A stretch of DNA of 64,000 bases from Epiperipatus broadwayi (Eukaryota; Onychophora; Udeonychophora; Euonychophora; Peripatidae), in the NCBI GenBank assembly GCA_028023455.1, contig JAQFVV010012574.1, positions 1,824,959 through 1,888,958 on the forward strand. Reading direction: 5' to 3'. Position numbers and translations under genes: made by a program. The notes under the pieces are model-generated. The model was given only the letters and a program-made list of their open reading frames with translations, made no database searches and was not told the DNA's origin. Within the stretch, counting starts at the first letter, position 1; each line of letters begins with the position of its first letter. This document shows positions 34,930-46,436 of this stretch, piece by piece.

Positions 34930-35290
34930 GCTGTTATTAATTCATTTATTAATGAAAGTCTTTCCAAATTAAGCTAATCGCTCCAGTTCAAACTTTTCTC
35001 CTTACCACCATGATAAAAACAAACTTTTTCCTTATTTCATCTATCCATTGTGGTTTCTTTGCCATTATTTTACAATCTCTTGGGATTTAGCTCAAAACTT
35101 TAGTTTGCAGTCTATTGCTATGTCTTCTAGTGTTATGTTGAGACCAACTCCATTTCAATCTATTAATTCTTTCAATGTATTCCCAATGAACACACACAGT
35201 ACATTCATACTTAGCTATATCATCTGAAACCTATATTGCGTTTCTCATGCGCTAGATACATAAATATTCACTGATAAAACATGTGATATA
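34930..35290 (-). mobile_element. RTE LINE 3' fragment
   Basis: Reverse-oriented RTE 3' end: ATTAATGAAAGTCTTTCCAA, CCTTATTTCATCTATCC and TTTTACAATCTCTTGGGATTT follow the same order as in 17720-19330. Diverged. Confidence 0.65.
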
Positions 35291-35299
35291 TATTTCTTA

Positions 35300-36940
35300 C
35301 AATATATATATATGACTATTGCAAGTATTGTTTTCTTAATGATTTTTGGCAATGTAAGTAATAACATTATTAGTGTCTGTCAATTAGTGCAAGAACTGCT
35401 ATTTACTGTTATAGTTTTAAAATTGTGAGGATTAACTATTCCAGAAAACTTAACATTAACTAGATTTCTATTCACATAGTCGATATACTTTCTGTAATAT
35501 TGTAATTCCATGTCAAATATCCAGAAAGAGCATTGTTTTTTTCCTCTCAGTTGTAAATTGAATTAGATTTTTTCTCTACTGCTAATAATATATATAAAGA
35601 TAGTTATAATGTAGTGATAATGGGTCGTCTTTTCTATATTTACGATCTCATTTTAATCTTTGGGAGATTGAAAATGTTCTGATAATCTTAGGATATATTT
35701 CAAATATTCAGCCGATAACTAAAATAGCTAGTTATCCAATTATAGATAAGCATACAAATATTTGTTCATTTTTCCCCCTTGAATATAAAGCAAACAAAAG
35801 AACCACTAAAACCTTTACTAAATGATAGTTAATTAAGCTTATGAAAATGTCTTCTCTTTTAACGTTATGTCAGGAGAGGGGGGGGGAGGCTTTATTTTGT
35901 AATTGGCTGAGAATAGAATGCAATATAGTTTCAGTTAGTTAAGGTGATTTGGTTTGACATGTACTACCTGCCGTAGACGAAATACTAACTAAATATTTTT
36001 ATATCAAAACAACTATGTGTATAAGTGAAATTACCAACTTCCATTTCTAAATTATACAGTATATATATGTTTTATTAAAATTCAAATAATCTTTTATTCT
36101 TGTATGATGATACAACTTACAAATTTTAGAAGAATGTTTGATTTTAAAATCATGCGTAAATAATAATAAATTACATTTTTTATGAAGTTACTTTTTGTAT
36201 ATCAAAAGAGATAGCTTTTTATTGAATCAGTAAATCTCTCCTTGAACAGATCTTGCTCTTAGATATTTTTTATCAGCTCTATTAAATAAATAATCAAAAT
36301 GATTTAAACAAAAGAAAAAAGATTCACCTCAAATAAAGTTCATAAACCGGAAGTTTCGGTATGCATAACAACAGTCTTTTCAAACAGCGGAATTCTTTGA
36401 TAAACATGTGACATTTTAAAATATTGTATAGTCAAACATTTTTATATTTAAAATATTGTGCAGTTCAATATTTTTATGTTTAAAACTATCTAAAGATAGG
36501 CATGTTTTCTTAACATATATACAGAATATTGAGGGAAATAAATTGATAAGTTGTTTTATTATAACAATTATCAGTTACTTGGAAGATTATCAATGTTATC
36601 ATAACTTCAAAAAATACTTTAAGTATATAAATAAATATACTAATGAATAACGAAATGGTAAAAGCAAAAACAACATTTAAACAGCTTCTGTAAAGGATTA
36701 GCAAAGAAGGTATTAAACATAAGACTTGCCAACTACTGTATGGCTAATGTTTTACTGTTTTACCTATCTTATTTCAACTCCAGATAAGAATACTTAGATA
36801 CTTTGTGCGGTTTGCTTTAATAGTAACAGACTTACAAGATTGCTAGCGAATTTTAATTGAGATATACACACTATACATATTCATCAATTATCATGATTTT
36901 ATGGTCATTCTAAGTCCAGACAAAAAACACACAAATATAG
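35300..36940. other. AT-rich gene-free stretch
   Basis: Holds a G-run (35877-35887) and an ETS-like ACCGGAAGT (36347-36355), neither with supporting context. No gene recognised. Confidence 0.4.
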
Positions 36941-36944
36941 AAAA

Positions 36945-37396
36945 TCAAAAAATTTAAATTCTGGTATCTAGGGTCAAAATATCTCAATTTCCTTATTAAA
37001 ATCAATTTAGAAACTCTACCTACTAATCAATTTTTATCACAGAGAATGATATATGCTAACATTGACCCTTTTTGTCATAAATCTGAAGAAACAATTCATC
37101 ATTTTTGTTCCAGTGTTCCTCATATTCTTCTTACCTATAAAAATATCATTGAGTAAATTACTAAATCACCACTTGCTCTATCTTTACTCTCATAGATAGC
37201 ATGAAACAGGACCTCTTCCTTTTAATTAGGGTTCATACTTTTCTTATGTTTGCCTTTTAGTTCTTAGATGCCAGCTTCAACCCTACATCCAGAAAATGAT
37301 AATAACTATTTTATAATAAAATCTGTAAAATTCAAAACAGACAGGATATTTGCCCCTCCAAACATTGATGTTACATGGAGCGTGAACTCTCTTCCC
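36945..37396 (+). pseudogene. Non-LTR RT C-terminal zinc-finger fragment (LINE 3, copy 2)
   Basis: One reading frame with in-frame stops. 'FLIKINLETLPTNQFLSQR' (about 36993-37049) corresponds to 'FIIKVNLETLPTAAFLHHKR' at 22917-22976. It is followed by a decayed zinc cluster 'DPFCHKSEETIHHFCSS' (first and last Cys altered), and later by 'RIFAPPNIDVTWSVNSLPTP'. Older than the copy at 22850-23351. Confidence 0.65.
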
Positions 37397-37399
37397 ACC

Positions 37400-39045
37400 C
37401 CATTATAAGTAGATAGTTCTTTGTCTTTTTTTTTACTTTGTATGCATTTGCTATGTATTTATAAAAGGTACCTTTAGTAATTTATTCACAATTTATTTAT
37501 CTGCCCATTTATGATGTATACTTCATAACTAGTTGAATTTCAAATCATGTTTTCCAAGTTTGTAAAAAAAATTTTTTTGCCTAAGATAGAAAAATAAAAA
37601 AGAGGAAGATGATTGGAGTTTGAATTGTTATGCATATAATTAAAGGTTGAAAATAATGTTGTACAATCTCAATCATGCTTTTAAAACAGTTTATTGTCTA
37701 AAATATATTAGTAAAATGTATTAATAGTGGTTCAAATGAGGAATAAAGCTTAAGGTAATAAAACAAACAATATGCAATGTGAAGTTTAAGCAAGAGTGAT
37801 ATCTTTATTTACTGTTCTAGCATCAACTATTGTAAGCTAGGAAAATCGGTAATTATCAGACAGTACACTCTATCTCTCTAGACTGTTTTCCTGCTTTGTC
37901 TTTAGCAATGAAAACTTGGAGTTCAGAATTAAAAGCAATATAGTTACATTAAATGACACTAGAATAGTAGAGACAGGAATGTACTCTTATTTATTATGTA
38001 GCAAGCTGAAAAAATCATGTAAAATGATAAAATTAATAATGCATGCAAAAAGAAGAGATCAAGAAAGATAAGTAAATGGCATATAAAATTATGAAAATGG
38101 GATCAAGTAAATTCAAGAGAAAAATAAAAATATGCAAAAAATATTGCTGGAAGAATTATTTTTGCAGTATTTACTGAATAATCAGATAATAAATAAGTTT
38201 TAAAAGAAATATATGCTATTAATATGTTAAATGAGTTCTTAGCATGAAAGTGATAGCTGCCTTAACATAAATGAAACATGTAAATGAAGTAGAACAATAG
38301 TATATCAATGACAGTGGCAAATGTCATATAATTTTATTTTATTGGTATAATAAGTCACTGTATAGTCTGATTAAAAGAAAAATATCAAGTAAATTTTGTA
38401 TATATGGTATATAAAATTATTCTGACACAACTAATGTATTGAAGCTTTGACAATTATATTATAGCAGACATTTATATAAAAAAATATTCATGGAAAAATC
38501 CTGCTATAATTATTAATATTTATATATGGAAAATAAACTATTTTTTGTTCTGCAATATATATAATAAATGTTTTATTCATTGCCCTATATAACATTGAAC
38601 AGCAATTTCACAGTAACATTATACTGCAAAACAATAAACAATTTTCACAAGCAATATGTTTCACCAAGGCTAAATTACTATACTATTAATTATGGTAGGC
38701 TTTTACTAATTATCTTCCTAACTACATTTCTTCAATATAATAATAATAAAGTTGTGCTAATGCACATATAGTATATTGGTGTTTTGGTTTCTTTGCTTAA
38801 ATTTACTTGTAGTTGTCATTTGCCAGTTTTATTTTCATTTCACTGAACTGGAACTAAAATAATATTTTGAAAAAATAAATAAATCTGAAGATGTTAGTAT
38901 CATAATGTTAGTATCATAAAGAGAACCAAATATAAACTATCAATCAGCAGTATTTTAAGATGGTTATTGATAGTTTCATTGCCAGAGTCTGAAAGCACTT
39001 GAGAATGCTCATCTTTTGTTTGACCTTAAAAAAATTGTATATTTT
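37400..39045. other. AT-rich gene-free stretch
   Basis: Nothing recognised. Confidence 0.45.
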
Positions 39046-39059
39046 CCTTAGTTTGTTTA

Positions 39060-40048
39060 ACTGACACACAGGCTTGTTATATACCTGTGGCTATATATAT
39101 GTAATATAGGGTATATGAGCACAGACTTTCACACCACCCACCTCTCTCCACTCTATCTAATAACACTGATACACCTAAACACATATATGCTGAAAAGATA
39201 AATAATCACCAATATACGTATTTCATGCTAAACCAGCAATCATCAGTTGGTCCAGACTATCATCTTTTACACACATATACAGTATAAGTGCTCAGATATA
39301 TATTAAGATAGACTATCCTCGTAGTTTAATGGACAGGCTTCAATCCACTCCACACTCCAACTCTTCAACCGTCCATCCAATTGAAAATCTGATGATGGAA
39401 TGCTCAAAGGCCACCCTGAGGCCGAGATTATTGTCACACCCATGTTGACCTAAGGTCAATCTGAACCCCACATGTACAGGACATAATCCATTTAATACAT
39501 ATGCAAGGATGGGCAGACATCTCTATAATGTAATAACTGACACACAGGCTTGTTATATACCTGTGGCTATATATATGTAATATAGGGTATATGAGCACAG
39601 ACTTTCACACCACCCACCTCTCTCCACTCTATCTAATAACACTGATACACCTATAACACATATATGCTGAAAAGATAAATAATCACCAATATACGTATGG
39701 TTTAGCATGAAATACGTATATTGGTGATTATTTATCTTTTCAGCATATATGTGTTTAGGTGTATCAGTGTTATTAGATAGAGTGGAGAGAGGTGGGTGGT
39801 GTGAAAGTCTGTGCTCATATACCCTATATTACATATATATAGCCACAGGTATATAACAAGCCTGTGTTTCAGTTATTACATTATAGAGATGTCTGCCCAT
39901 CCTTGCATATGTATTAAATGGATTATGTCCTGTACATGTGGGGTTCAGATTGACCTTAGGTCAACATGGGTGTGACAATAATCTCGGCCTCAGGGTGGCC
40001 TTTGAGCATTCCATCATCAGATTTTCAATTGGATGGACGGTTGAAGAG
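39060..40048. mobile_element. Family B hammerhead element: tandem dimer plus inverted arm
   Basis: A full monomer (39060-39534) is followed by a second, partial one (39535-39698) on the minus strand, period 477 bp, and then by an inverted copy on the plus strand (39699-40048). Flanked by TTAGTTTGTTTA on both sides (39048-39059 and 40049-40060). Non-coding. It contains a complete hammerhead, a second cleavage-site half at 39685-39698 and the 3' half of a third at 39699-39725. The plus strand at 39311-39340 (CCTCGTAGTTTAATGGACAG) looks like a tRNA-Asp-type A-box region. A fragment is at 63496-63550. Confidence 0.85.
39208..39251 (-). ncRNA. Hammerhead ribozyme, type I (family B)
   Basis: Minus strand: stem I ACCAA / UUGGU (5 bp perfect), CUGAUGA (39240-39246), stem II UGCU / AGCA with GGUU(U) loop and a U-U at the base, GAAA (39221-39224), loopless stem III AUACGUAU, H17 = A. 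Predicted cut between 39213 and 39212. All invariant core bases are present; the stem II base pair 10.1-11.1 is non-canonical, so activity may be low. Confidence 0.75.
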
Positions 40049-40064
40049 TTAGTTTGTTTATATA

Positions 40065-41650
40065 AATAAGCATTTATTTTTATAGCATCTGTATATAATT
40101 GTAATTACATTCATATCGGCCTTTCAAGCCAATTGTGCAAATGCTTTGCGAGTGTTAAATAATAAATGAATACCCTCTAACCAATACAAGATATAGAATT
40201 TATGCAGGAATAAAAAGAATCTCTCTTATTCCTACGACTCAAATATTTATACATGAGCAAATCTGAAGTACTGGATCAGAAGGCATGACGATAGAACGGT
40301 CACTTTAAATTACTATATACAATGTCTGAATGAATGACGCTGATGAAATTTTCTAGAATTTACTAAACGTCATTCCAACTGAAACTTAATCATATATATA
40401 AATAAGCATTTATTTTTATAGCGTCTGTATATAATTGTAATTACATTCATATCGGCCTTTCAAGCCAATTGTGCAAACGCTTTGCGAGTGTTAAATAATA
40501 AATGAATACCCTCTGACCAATACAAGATATAGAATTTATGCAGGAATAAAAAGAATCCCTCTTATTCCTACGACTCAAATATTTATATATGAGCAAATCT
40601 GAAGTACTGGAACAGAAGGCGTGACGATAGAACGGTCACTTTAAATTACTATATACAATGTCTGAATGAATGACGCTGATGAAATTTTCTAGAATTTACT
40701 AAACGTCATTCCAACTGAAACTTAATCATATATATAAATAAGCATTTATTTTTATAGCATCTGTATATAATTGTAATTACATTCATATCGGCCTTTCAAG
40801 CCAATTGTGCAAACGCTTTGCGAGTGTTAAATAATAAATGAATACCCTCTGACCAATACAAGATATAGAATTTATGCAGGAATAAAAAGAATCCCTCTTA
40901 TTCCTACGACTCAAATATTTATATATGAGCAAATCTGAAGTACTGGAACAGAAGGCGTGACGATAGAACGGTCACTTTAAATTACTATATACAATGTCTG
41001 AATGAATGACGCTGATGAAATTTTCTAGAATTTACTAAACGTCATTCCAACTGAAACTTAATCATATATATAAATAAGCATTTATTTTTATAGCGTCTGT
41101 ATATAATTGTAATTACATTCATATCGGCCTTTCAAGCCAATTGTGCAAACGCTTTGCGAGTGTTAAATAATAAATGAATACCCTCTGACCAATACAAGAT
41201 ATAGAATTTATGCAGGAATAAAAAGAATCCCTCTTATTCCTACGACTCAAATATTTATATATGAGCAAATCTGAAGTACTGGAACAGAAGGCGTGACGAT
41301 AGAACGGTCACTTTAAATTACTATATACAATGTCTGAATGAATGACGCTGATGAAATTTTCTAGAATTTACTAAACGTCATTCCAACTGAAACTTAATCA
41401 TATATATAAATAAGCATTTATTTTTATAGCGTATATAATTGTAATTACATTCATATTGGCCTTTCAAGCCAATTATGCAAATGCTTTGCGAGTGTTAAAT
41501 AATAAATGAATACCCTCTCGTAGGAATAAGAGGGATTCTTTTTATTCCTGCATAAATTCTATATCTTGTATTGGTCAGAGGGTATTCATTTATTATTTAA
41601 CACTCGCAAAGCGTTTGCACAATTGGCTTGAAAGGCCGATATGAATGTAA
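40065..41650. mobile_element. 336-bp tandem array with inverted end, flanked by a 16-bp duplication
   Basis: Four full 336-bp units (starting 40065, 40401, 40737, 41073), a partial fifth (41409-41516) and a short inverted piece (41517-41650). Units 2-4 are nearly identical; unit 1 has a few differences. TTAGTTTGTTTATATA is present at 40049-40064 and again at 41651-41666, exactly bounding the array. Each unit carries several dyads: GAATGACG/CGTCATTC around a CTGATGA box (40332-40375 in unit 1), GTGAC/GTCAC, GGAATAA/TTATTCC, GCAAA/TTTGC. No protein is encoded. Confidence 0.85.
40332..40375 (+). ncRNA. Hammerhead-like hairpin in the 336-bp repeat (doubtful)
   Basis: An 8-bp perfect stem GAAUGACG / CGUCAUUC directly encloses CUGAUGA and an AU-rich hairpin (AAAUU...AAUUU). 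The canonical GAAA and U-H cleavage site are not in place (the sequence reads ACUAAA), so it does not satisfy the hammerhead consensus. Recurs in each unit. Confidence 0.3.
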
Positions 41651-41669
41651 TTAGTTTGTTTATATATTT

Positions 41670-43035
41670 ATGATTAATTTTGCAGAATATTTATTTTTTA
41701 ATGAGTATATAGTATTTAGATTACCGTAACAAATAGTTTATATAGTGCTGACTATATATATAATAAAGAGAAGGGAAATAAAACTCTTTGGTCATGCATT
41801 CTTCATGAATTTACATGCACTCACTCATGAGCTGTTTAAAAAACATGAATGGTACACACCTATGTTTAGAGCTTATCATTATATAAGCCAACCTTTTGCT
41901 CATTGTGCTTTAACCTATTGTGCCTGAATTATAAATTAACAAATGAATTGTATAAACTTATTCATTCTGTAGCAGAGAAAGATAGAATCTTGTTTTTAGA
42001 ATACAAATCAATAATAACTTAGAGCAGGGAAATGCGAGTAGTTGAAAAAGAACTGTCACTACAATCATTGTAGTCATTATTTCTTGTCATTTTAAAATAA
42101 TATAGAATTTAAAAATTTAAATATTTTATTGATTTATGTGATCTAAAGAATAATTCATTCACGTTTTAGAAATGGAGTTCAAATAAAAATTAGTTCATTA
42201 AAAAAATATTTTTTATCAGCAATAATGAAATGACAAAAGCTATTTGTTCTGATTATATATTTTAGTTTAGTATTTTTTTTTCAACATTTGCAAAGTTGAA
42301 ATATTATTTTTAAGAATGATAAGTTAAAAATTGTATGAATATTTTCAAGAATAAAGATTTAATCACTAAAATAAAAAATTGAAAATTTAATGGCATCTGC
42401 TAGAGGTTGTCAAAAACAGTTCAGAATAGAAGTTAAAGTGTTTCATGCAAAACATAACAGTATCGAACTTATAAGAAGTAAATCTTGAACAAATGGTTGT
42501 GGTATTATACCACATAAACATGTGATTAGTTTAACTAAAAAAGTATAACTTTACTTTGAAGAAATGCACTTTATATGAATTAATCCATTCTTTTGCAACA
42601 AAGTTTCAGTTAGGAGTGGTATTTAATTATTTATAAAATTGATTTGAGATTTAGTCCTATTTGAATAAATTTCTGCTTTTGGCCATATATATTTCTATGT
42701 GTCTGTATATAGTTTGCAAAAGTGATGATAAAATTTTGTCTGGTATCATAATTGAGCTACAAATAACACTCATGATGAACTCAAAATTATAATAGTTCAA
42801 AAAGTATAGCAGATCAAGGTGTAAAAAGCATTAGCTATTCCAATGTGTATGTATATATATACATATATAAGAGAAACTACAATTATTTTAGTTAATAAAA
42901 AAATAAATTTAAAATATACATATAATAAAATTTTGAGTAAAAAATCCTATAGTAATTCAAGCTACATATGATTTTACTATAATGGTCAAATATCCAATAC
43001 AATTAATTTTTCCATAATGTCACAAATACATAAAT
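41670..43035. other. AT-rich gene-free stretch
   Basis: Nothing recognised; the open frame at 41745-41927 has no family features. Confidence 0.45.
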
Positions 43036-43041
43036 AAACAA

Positions 43042-43184
43042 TCAATCAAAATAAGATTGAAATAAACAACTAATACTAACTATATTATAACATTTTTGAA
43101 ACAGTTTTCATCTCCATTAAGACATTCTCAAAAGTCAGTTCAATAAATATTATAATATAGTTATTAATAGTTGTTTATTTTAAT
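43042..43184. repeat. Hairpin at the 5' edge of RTE copy 2
   Basis: 43042-43085 and 43143-43184 are inverted copies, about 43 bp each (AAGATTGAAATAAACAAC ... GTTGTTTATTTTAATCTT). The left arm also matches, inverted, the sequence right after the RTE 3' end (46445-46468). Confidence 0.75.
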
Positions 43185-43585
43185 CTTGGCTGCAGAAAGG
43201 AGTTTGCTATTAACTGAAAGGAGACCCTTTGATTTCTCTTGGAGGTCTTAAAGGAACCGAGCAGGGCAAATTCCAAATGTCCATTCCATATGTTCTTGTC
43301 ATTGCAGCTGTTATTACTATGTGATTATTCATATAATATATGAACATGGATGGGCTGCTCACCAACATGCATTAGCCAGTGTGGTGAGTTTATTGGCTTT
43401 TTACCTCTGAGTTTAAGATCAAGAAACACCATGGTCTTTTTTCTCAGTTGCCTGATAAGGCAGAATGAATGATTGTGTAAATGATAAATATTTTTCCAAT
43501 AGATATATACAAATAAGATGAACAAAAATAAATCATGGCCCTTGTTCCTAGGAGGCTGTAAAGTCACCAACCAAGGCAGCAGCTG

Positions 43586-44218
43586 GTGGCGAAAGCAGAG
43601 AGTGCTAAGAATCCCCTGATTGCAGACCCAGGCTGCCATTTGATGATGACTTTTTATTTAGGTACTTACAACTGCAGATCACTTTCAAGTGAAGGAAGAT
43701 TGCAAGAATTAGAAGAACTGTCTTATATTAAATGGGACATTATTGGACTTTGTGAAGTTAGAAGAAAAGGTGAAGAGACAATTGATTTAAAAAGTGGACA
43801 TGTACTCTATTATAAAGGCACAAATATTGGAAATACAAGTGGAGTAGGATTCATTATAAATAAAAAGTGGAAGAACAACATTGTGGAGATTGATGGTGTA
43901 TTGGACAGAGTGGCAAGATTAGTTATACAACTTAATAGCAGATACCAAATGCAGATAATTCAGGTTTATGCCCCAACAAGTTCTCATAGTGATGAAGTAG
44001 TAGAAGATTTTTATATGGATGTACAAAAGGCTTTTGATCAGAGTAAACAACATTTTAAAATTGTTATGGGAGACTTTAATGCTAGAATTGGTAAACAAAT
44101 GAAAGATGAAAGTGCTGTAGGTAATTTTGGTTATGGTAATAGAAATGAGAGAGGACATAGACTTGTGGAGTTTGCAGAAAAAGAAAAACTTTATATTATG
44201 AATTCTTTTTTTTTTTGA
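43586..44218 (+). pseudogene. RTE copy 2 endonuclease domain
   Basis: 210-codon open frame with the exonuclease-endonuclease-phosphatase fold: 'YLGTYNCRSL' (Asn29), 'GLCEVRRKG' (Glu57, metal-binding), 'QVYAPTS' (127-132) and 'GDFNARIG' (162-169). The domain breaks at a 13-T run (44203-44215); the last block (SDH) continues in the next open frame at 44274. The 'VYAPT', 'GDFN' and catalytic Glu are intact. It nicks the target for priming in live relatives. The ATG used here lies in the leader region; the real start may be the internal MMTF. Confidence 0.85.
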
Positions 44219-44273
44219 GAAAAATGTTAAAAGGAAATGGACATGGAAGCATCCAAATGAAGGTACAGCAGAA

Positions 44274-44888
44274 TTGGATTATATTTTGACTAACAGAAAA
44301 TACATATTTCAAGATTGTAATGTTCTTAATAAATTTAACACAGGAAGTGATCATCGATTAGTAAGATGTAAGATACATGTTAATGCAAAACTAGAGAGAC
44401 AAAAATTATTAAGAAAAACAATATTTACAGTTGATATTCCTAATCTTCAGAAACATTCTAATGAATTTAAATTAGAACTTACAAATCGGTTTCAAGTATT
44501 AGTAGATTTTGAACATGATTCAGATTTGAATGAAATTAATAAGAAAATAACTGATACACTTTTAAAAACTGCAACAAAGATAGCTGGTAGAAAAAAGCAG
44601 CAATTGACCAATAAAATTTCTACTGAGACTAGAGAATTTATGAAGAAAAGAAGGAATATGAAGATATACAAAAATGATGCATTAAAAAGGATTGAATATC
44701 TCGAATTTTGTAAAATGGTGCGGAAAAGAGTTGAAAATGATATAAGAAAGTATAACTGTGAACTAGCAAGGAAAGCTGTAGAAGAAAATAAAAGTTTCAA
44801 GAATGTAAAACAACATTTTGGTATTGGTAGGAAATTTATATCTGCAATAAGAAAAAAAGATGGAATTATTACTAAAAAAGAGAGATGA
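44274..44888 (+). pseudogene. RTE copy 2 endonuclease end and linker
   Basis: Continues the endonuclease: 'DYILTNRKYIF' and 'GSDHRLVRCKI', with the Ser-Asp-His motif of the active site. A lysine-rich linker of about 150 residues follows. It ends prematurely at an A-run frameshift (44874-44879). Confidence 0.85.
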
Positions 44889-44897
44889 CATCATGAA

Positions 44898-46064
44898 ATG
44901 GGTAGAAGACTTTTATCAAGAATTATATACAATTATAGTAATAAAGAACAAGTACCTCCTATATCTATTACATCTTCCGAATTGCCCAGAATTTTAAATG
45001 AAGAAGTGAGACATGCAATTAAATGTATGAAGAAAGGAAAGGCCAGGTTATGTGGAATTATAATTGATATATTAAAAGAAGCAGGTGAAGAAATAGAATT
45101 TTTTTTAGCAAAGTTATATACCAAATGTCTAAATGATAAAGATGTACCAGATGATTGGAAGAATGCAGTATTAATATTAATATTTAAAAAAGGTGATAAA
45201 GAAGATATTAGAAATTACAGACCTATCAGCCTTTTATCAGTTTTATACAAATTTTTTACCAAGATAATTACAACTCGTCTACAGAGAACATTGGATTTCC
45301 ACCAACCAAGAGAACAAGCTGGATTTAAAAGTGGTTTTAGTACAGTAGATCATATCCAGGTATTGAGAGAAGTTATAGAAAGGACAAATGAATATGAGTT
45401 GCCATTATGTCTTGGATTTGTAGATTATGAAAAGGCATTTGATTCTATAAACATTTCTTCAGTGATTAAAGCATTGGATCATCAAGGTATAGATCCAGGA
45501 TATTGTCATATTTTAAAGAATATTTATAAAAATGCAACAGCAACAATTAGATTACATAATGATACTGGGAAAGTCAACATTGAGAAGGGTGTAAGACAGG
45601 GTGACTCCATATCTCCAAAACTTTTTACAGCAGTGCTGCAAGAAGTATTTTGTGGATTAAAATGGGAAGCTAAAGGAGTGAAAGTAAATGGAGATTATTT
45701 AAGTCATTTAGATTTTGCAGATGATGTAATTGTTTTTGCAAATAATGCTTTAGAGCTGCAGGAAATGTTGCAGGAGTTATCAGATGAAAGTAGAAAAGTA
45801 GGACTAAAGATAAATGTTAAAAAGACTAAAGTAATGTTTAATGGATTTTCTCAAAATATGAAAATAAAGATTGATTATGATGAGTTAGAAGAAGTTAACA
45901 GTTACAAATACCTTGGTCAGATTATTAATACAGATGGAAACATAATGGATGAAATTAATCATAGAATTAAACTTGGTTGGAGTGCTTTTGGTAGAAATAA
46001 CTTGATACTAAAAGAAAATATGCCTATATATTTGAAAAGGTTTTTAATAAACATGTTTTACTAG
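44898..46064 (+). pseudogene. RTE copy 2 reverse transcriptase
   Basis: 388-codon open frame with a complete-looking RT: 'NYRPISLLSVLYK' (106-118), 'EQAGFKSGFSTVDH' (139-152), motif A 'FVDYEKAFDSI' (174-184), motif B 'VRQGDSISPKLFTAVLQ' (232-248), motif C 'FADDVIVF' (273-280, catalytic Asp-Asp present), then 'VGLKINVKKTKVM' (301-313). The first about 12 residues are out of the ancestral frame after a TA insertion near 44925-44930. The frame is lost after 'RFLINMFY' by a 4-bp deletion relative to copy 1. It acts in target-primed reverse transcription in live relatives. Confidence 0.9.
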
Positions 46065-46436
46065 TTCTTACTTATGGATCTGAGACTTGGACACTTAATA
46101 GAAGAGCAATACAGAGACTTCAGATACATGTTGGGAGTAACAAGAAAAGATCGAAAATGCAATATATGGGTAAGAGAAGAACCAGGTGTTACTGACCTCA
46201 CTGAAAACATTAAAAGACTGAAGTGGAGTTGGGCTGAACATATTGCTAGAAGAAACGATAATAGATGGACAACTGAAATCTTAAATTGGATTTCAAGAGA
46301 TTGTAAAAGACCAGAAAGAGACCATATGTGAGATGGATGGATGAAATAAGAAAGAGTGCAGAGGTGATGTGGAGAAAAGAAGCTAAAGATCGGAGAAGAT
46401 GGATTGAACTTGGAGAGACTTTCATCCTGCAATGAA
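46061..46436 (+). pseudogene. RTE copy 2 C-terminal region
   Basis: Post-RT block 'VLTYGSETWTLNRRAIQRLQ' (46066-46125), then after a ~22-bp deletion 'YMLGVTRKDRKCNIWVREE' and 'RLKWSWAEHIARRNDNRWT' (46122-46275), then the terminal WMDEIRK region in another frame. The conserved 'W.GH/EHI.R...RW' is typical of RTE C-termini. Confidence 0.8.

Noticed and set aside
36347-36355. ETS-like ACCGGAAGT considered as a promoter
   Set aside because: Single short motif without CpG island, initiator or downstream gene.
39389-39420. CTGATGATGGAATGCTC on the plus strand of family B considered as a second ribozyme
   Set aside because: No GAAA block and no stem II.
40063-41650. 336-bp tandem repeats considered as a CRISPR array
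   Set aside because: Units are long, contiguous and without unique spacers; the genome is animal.
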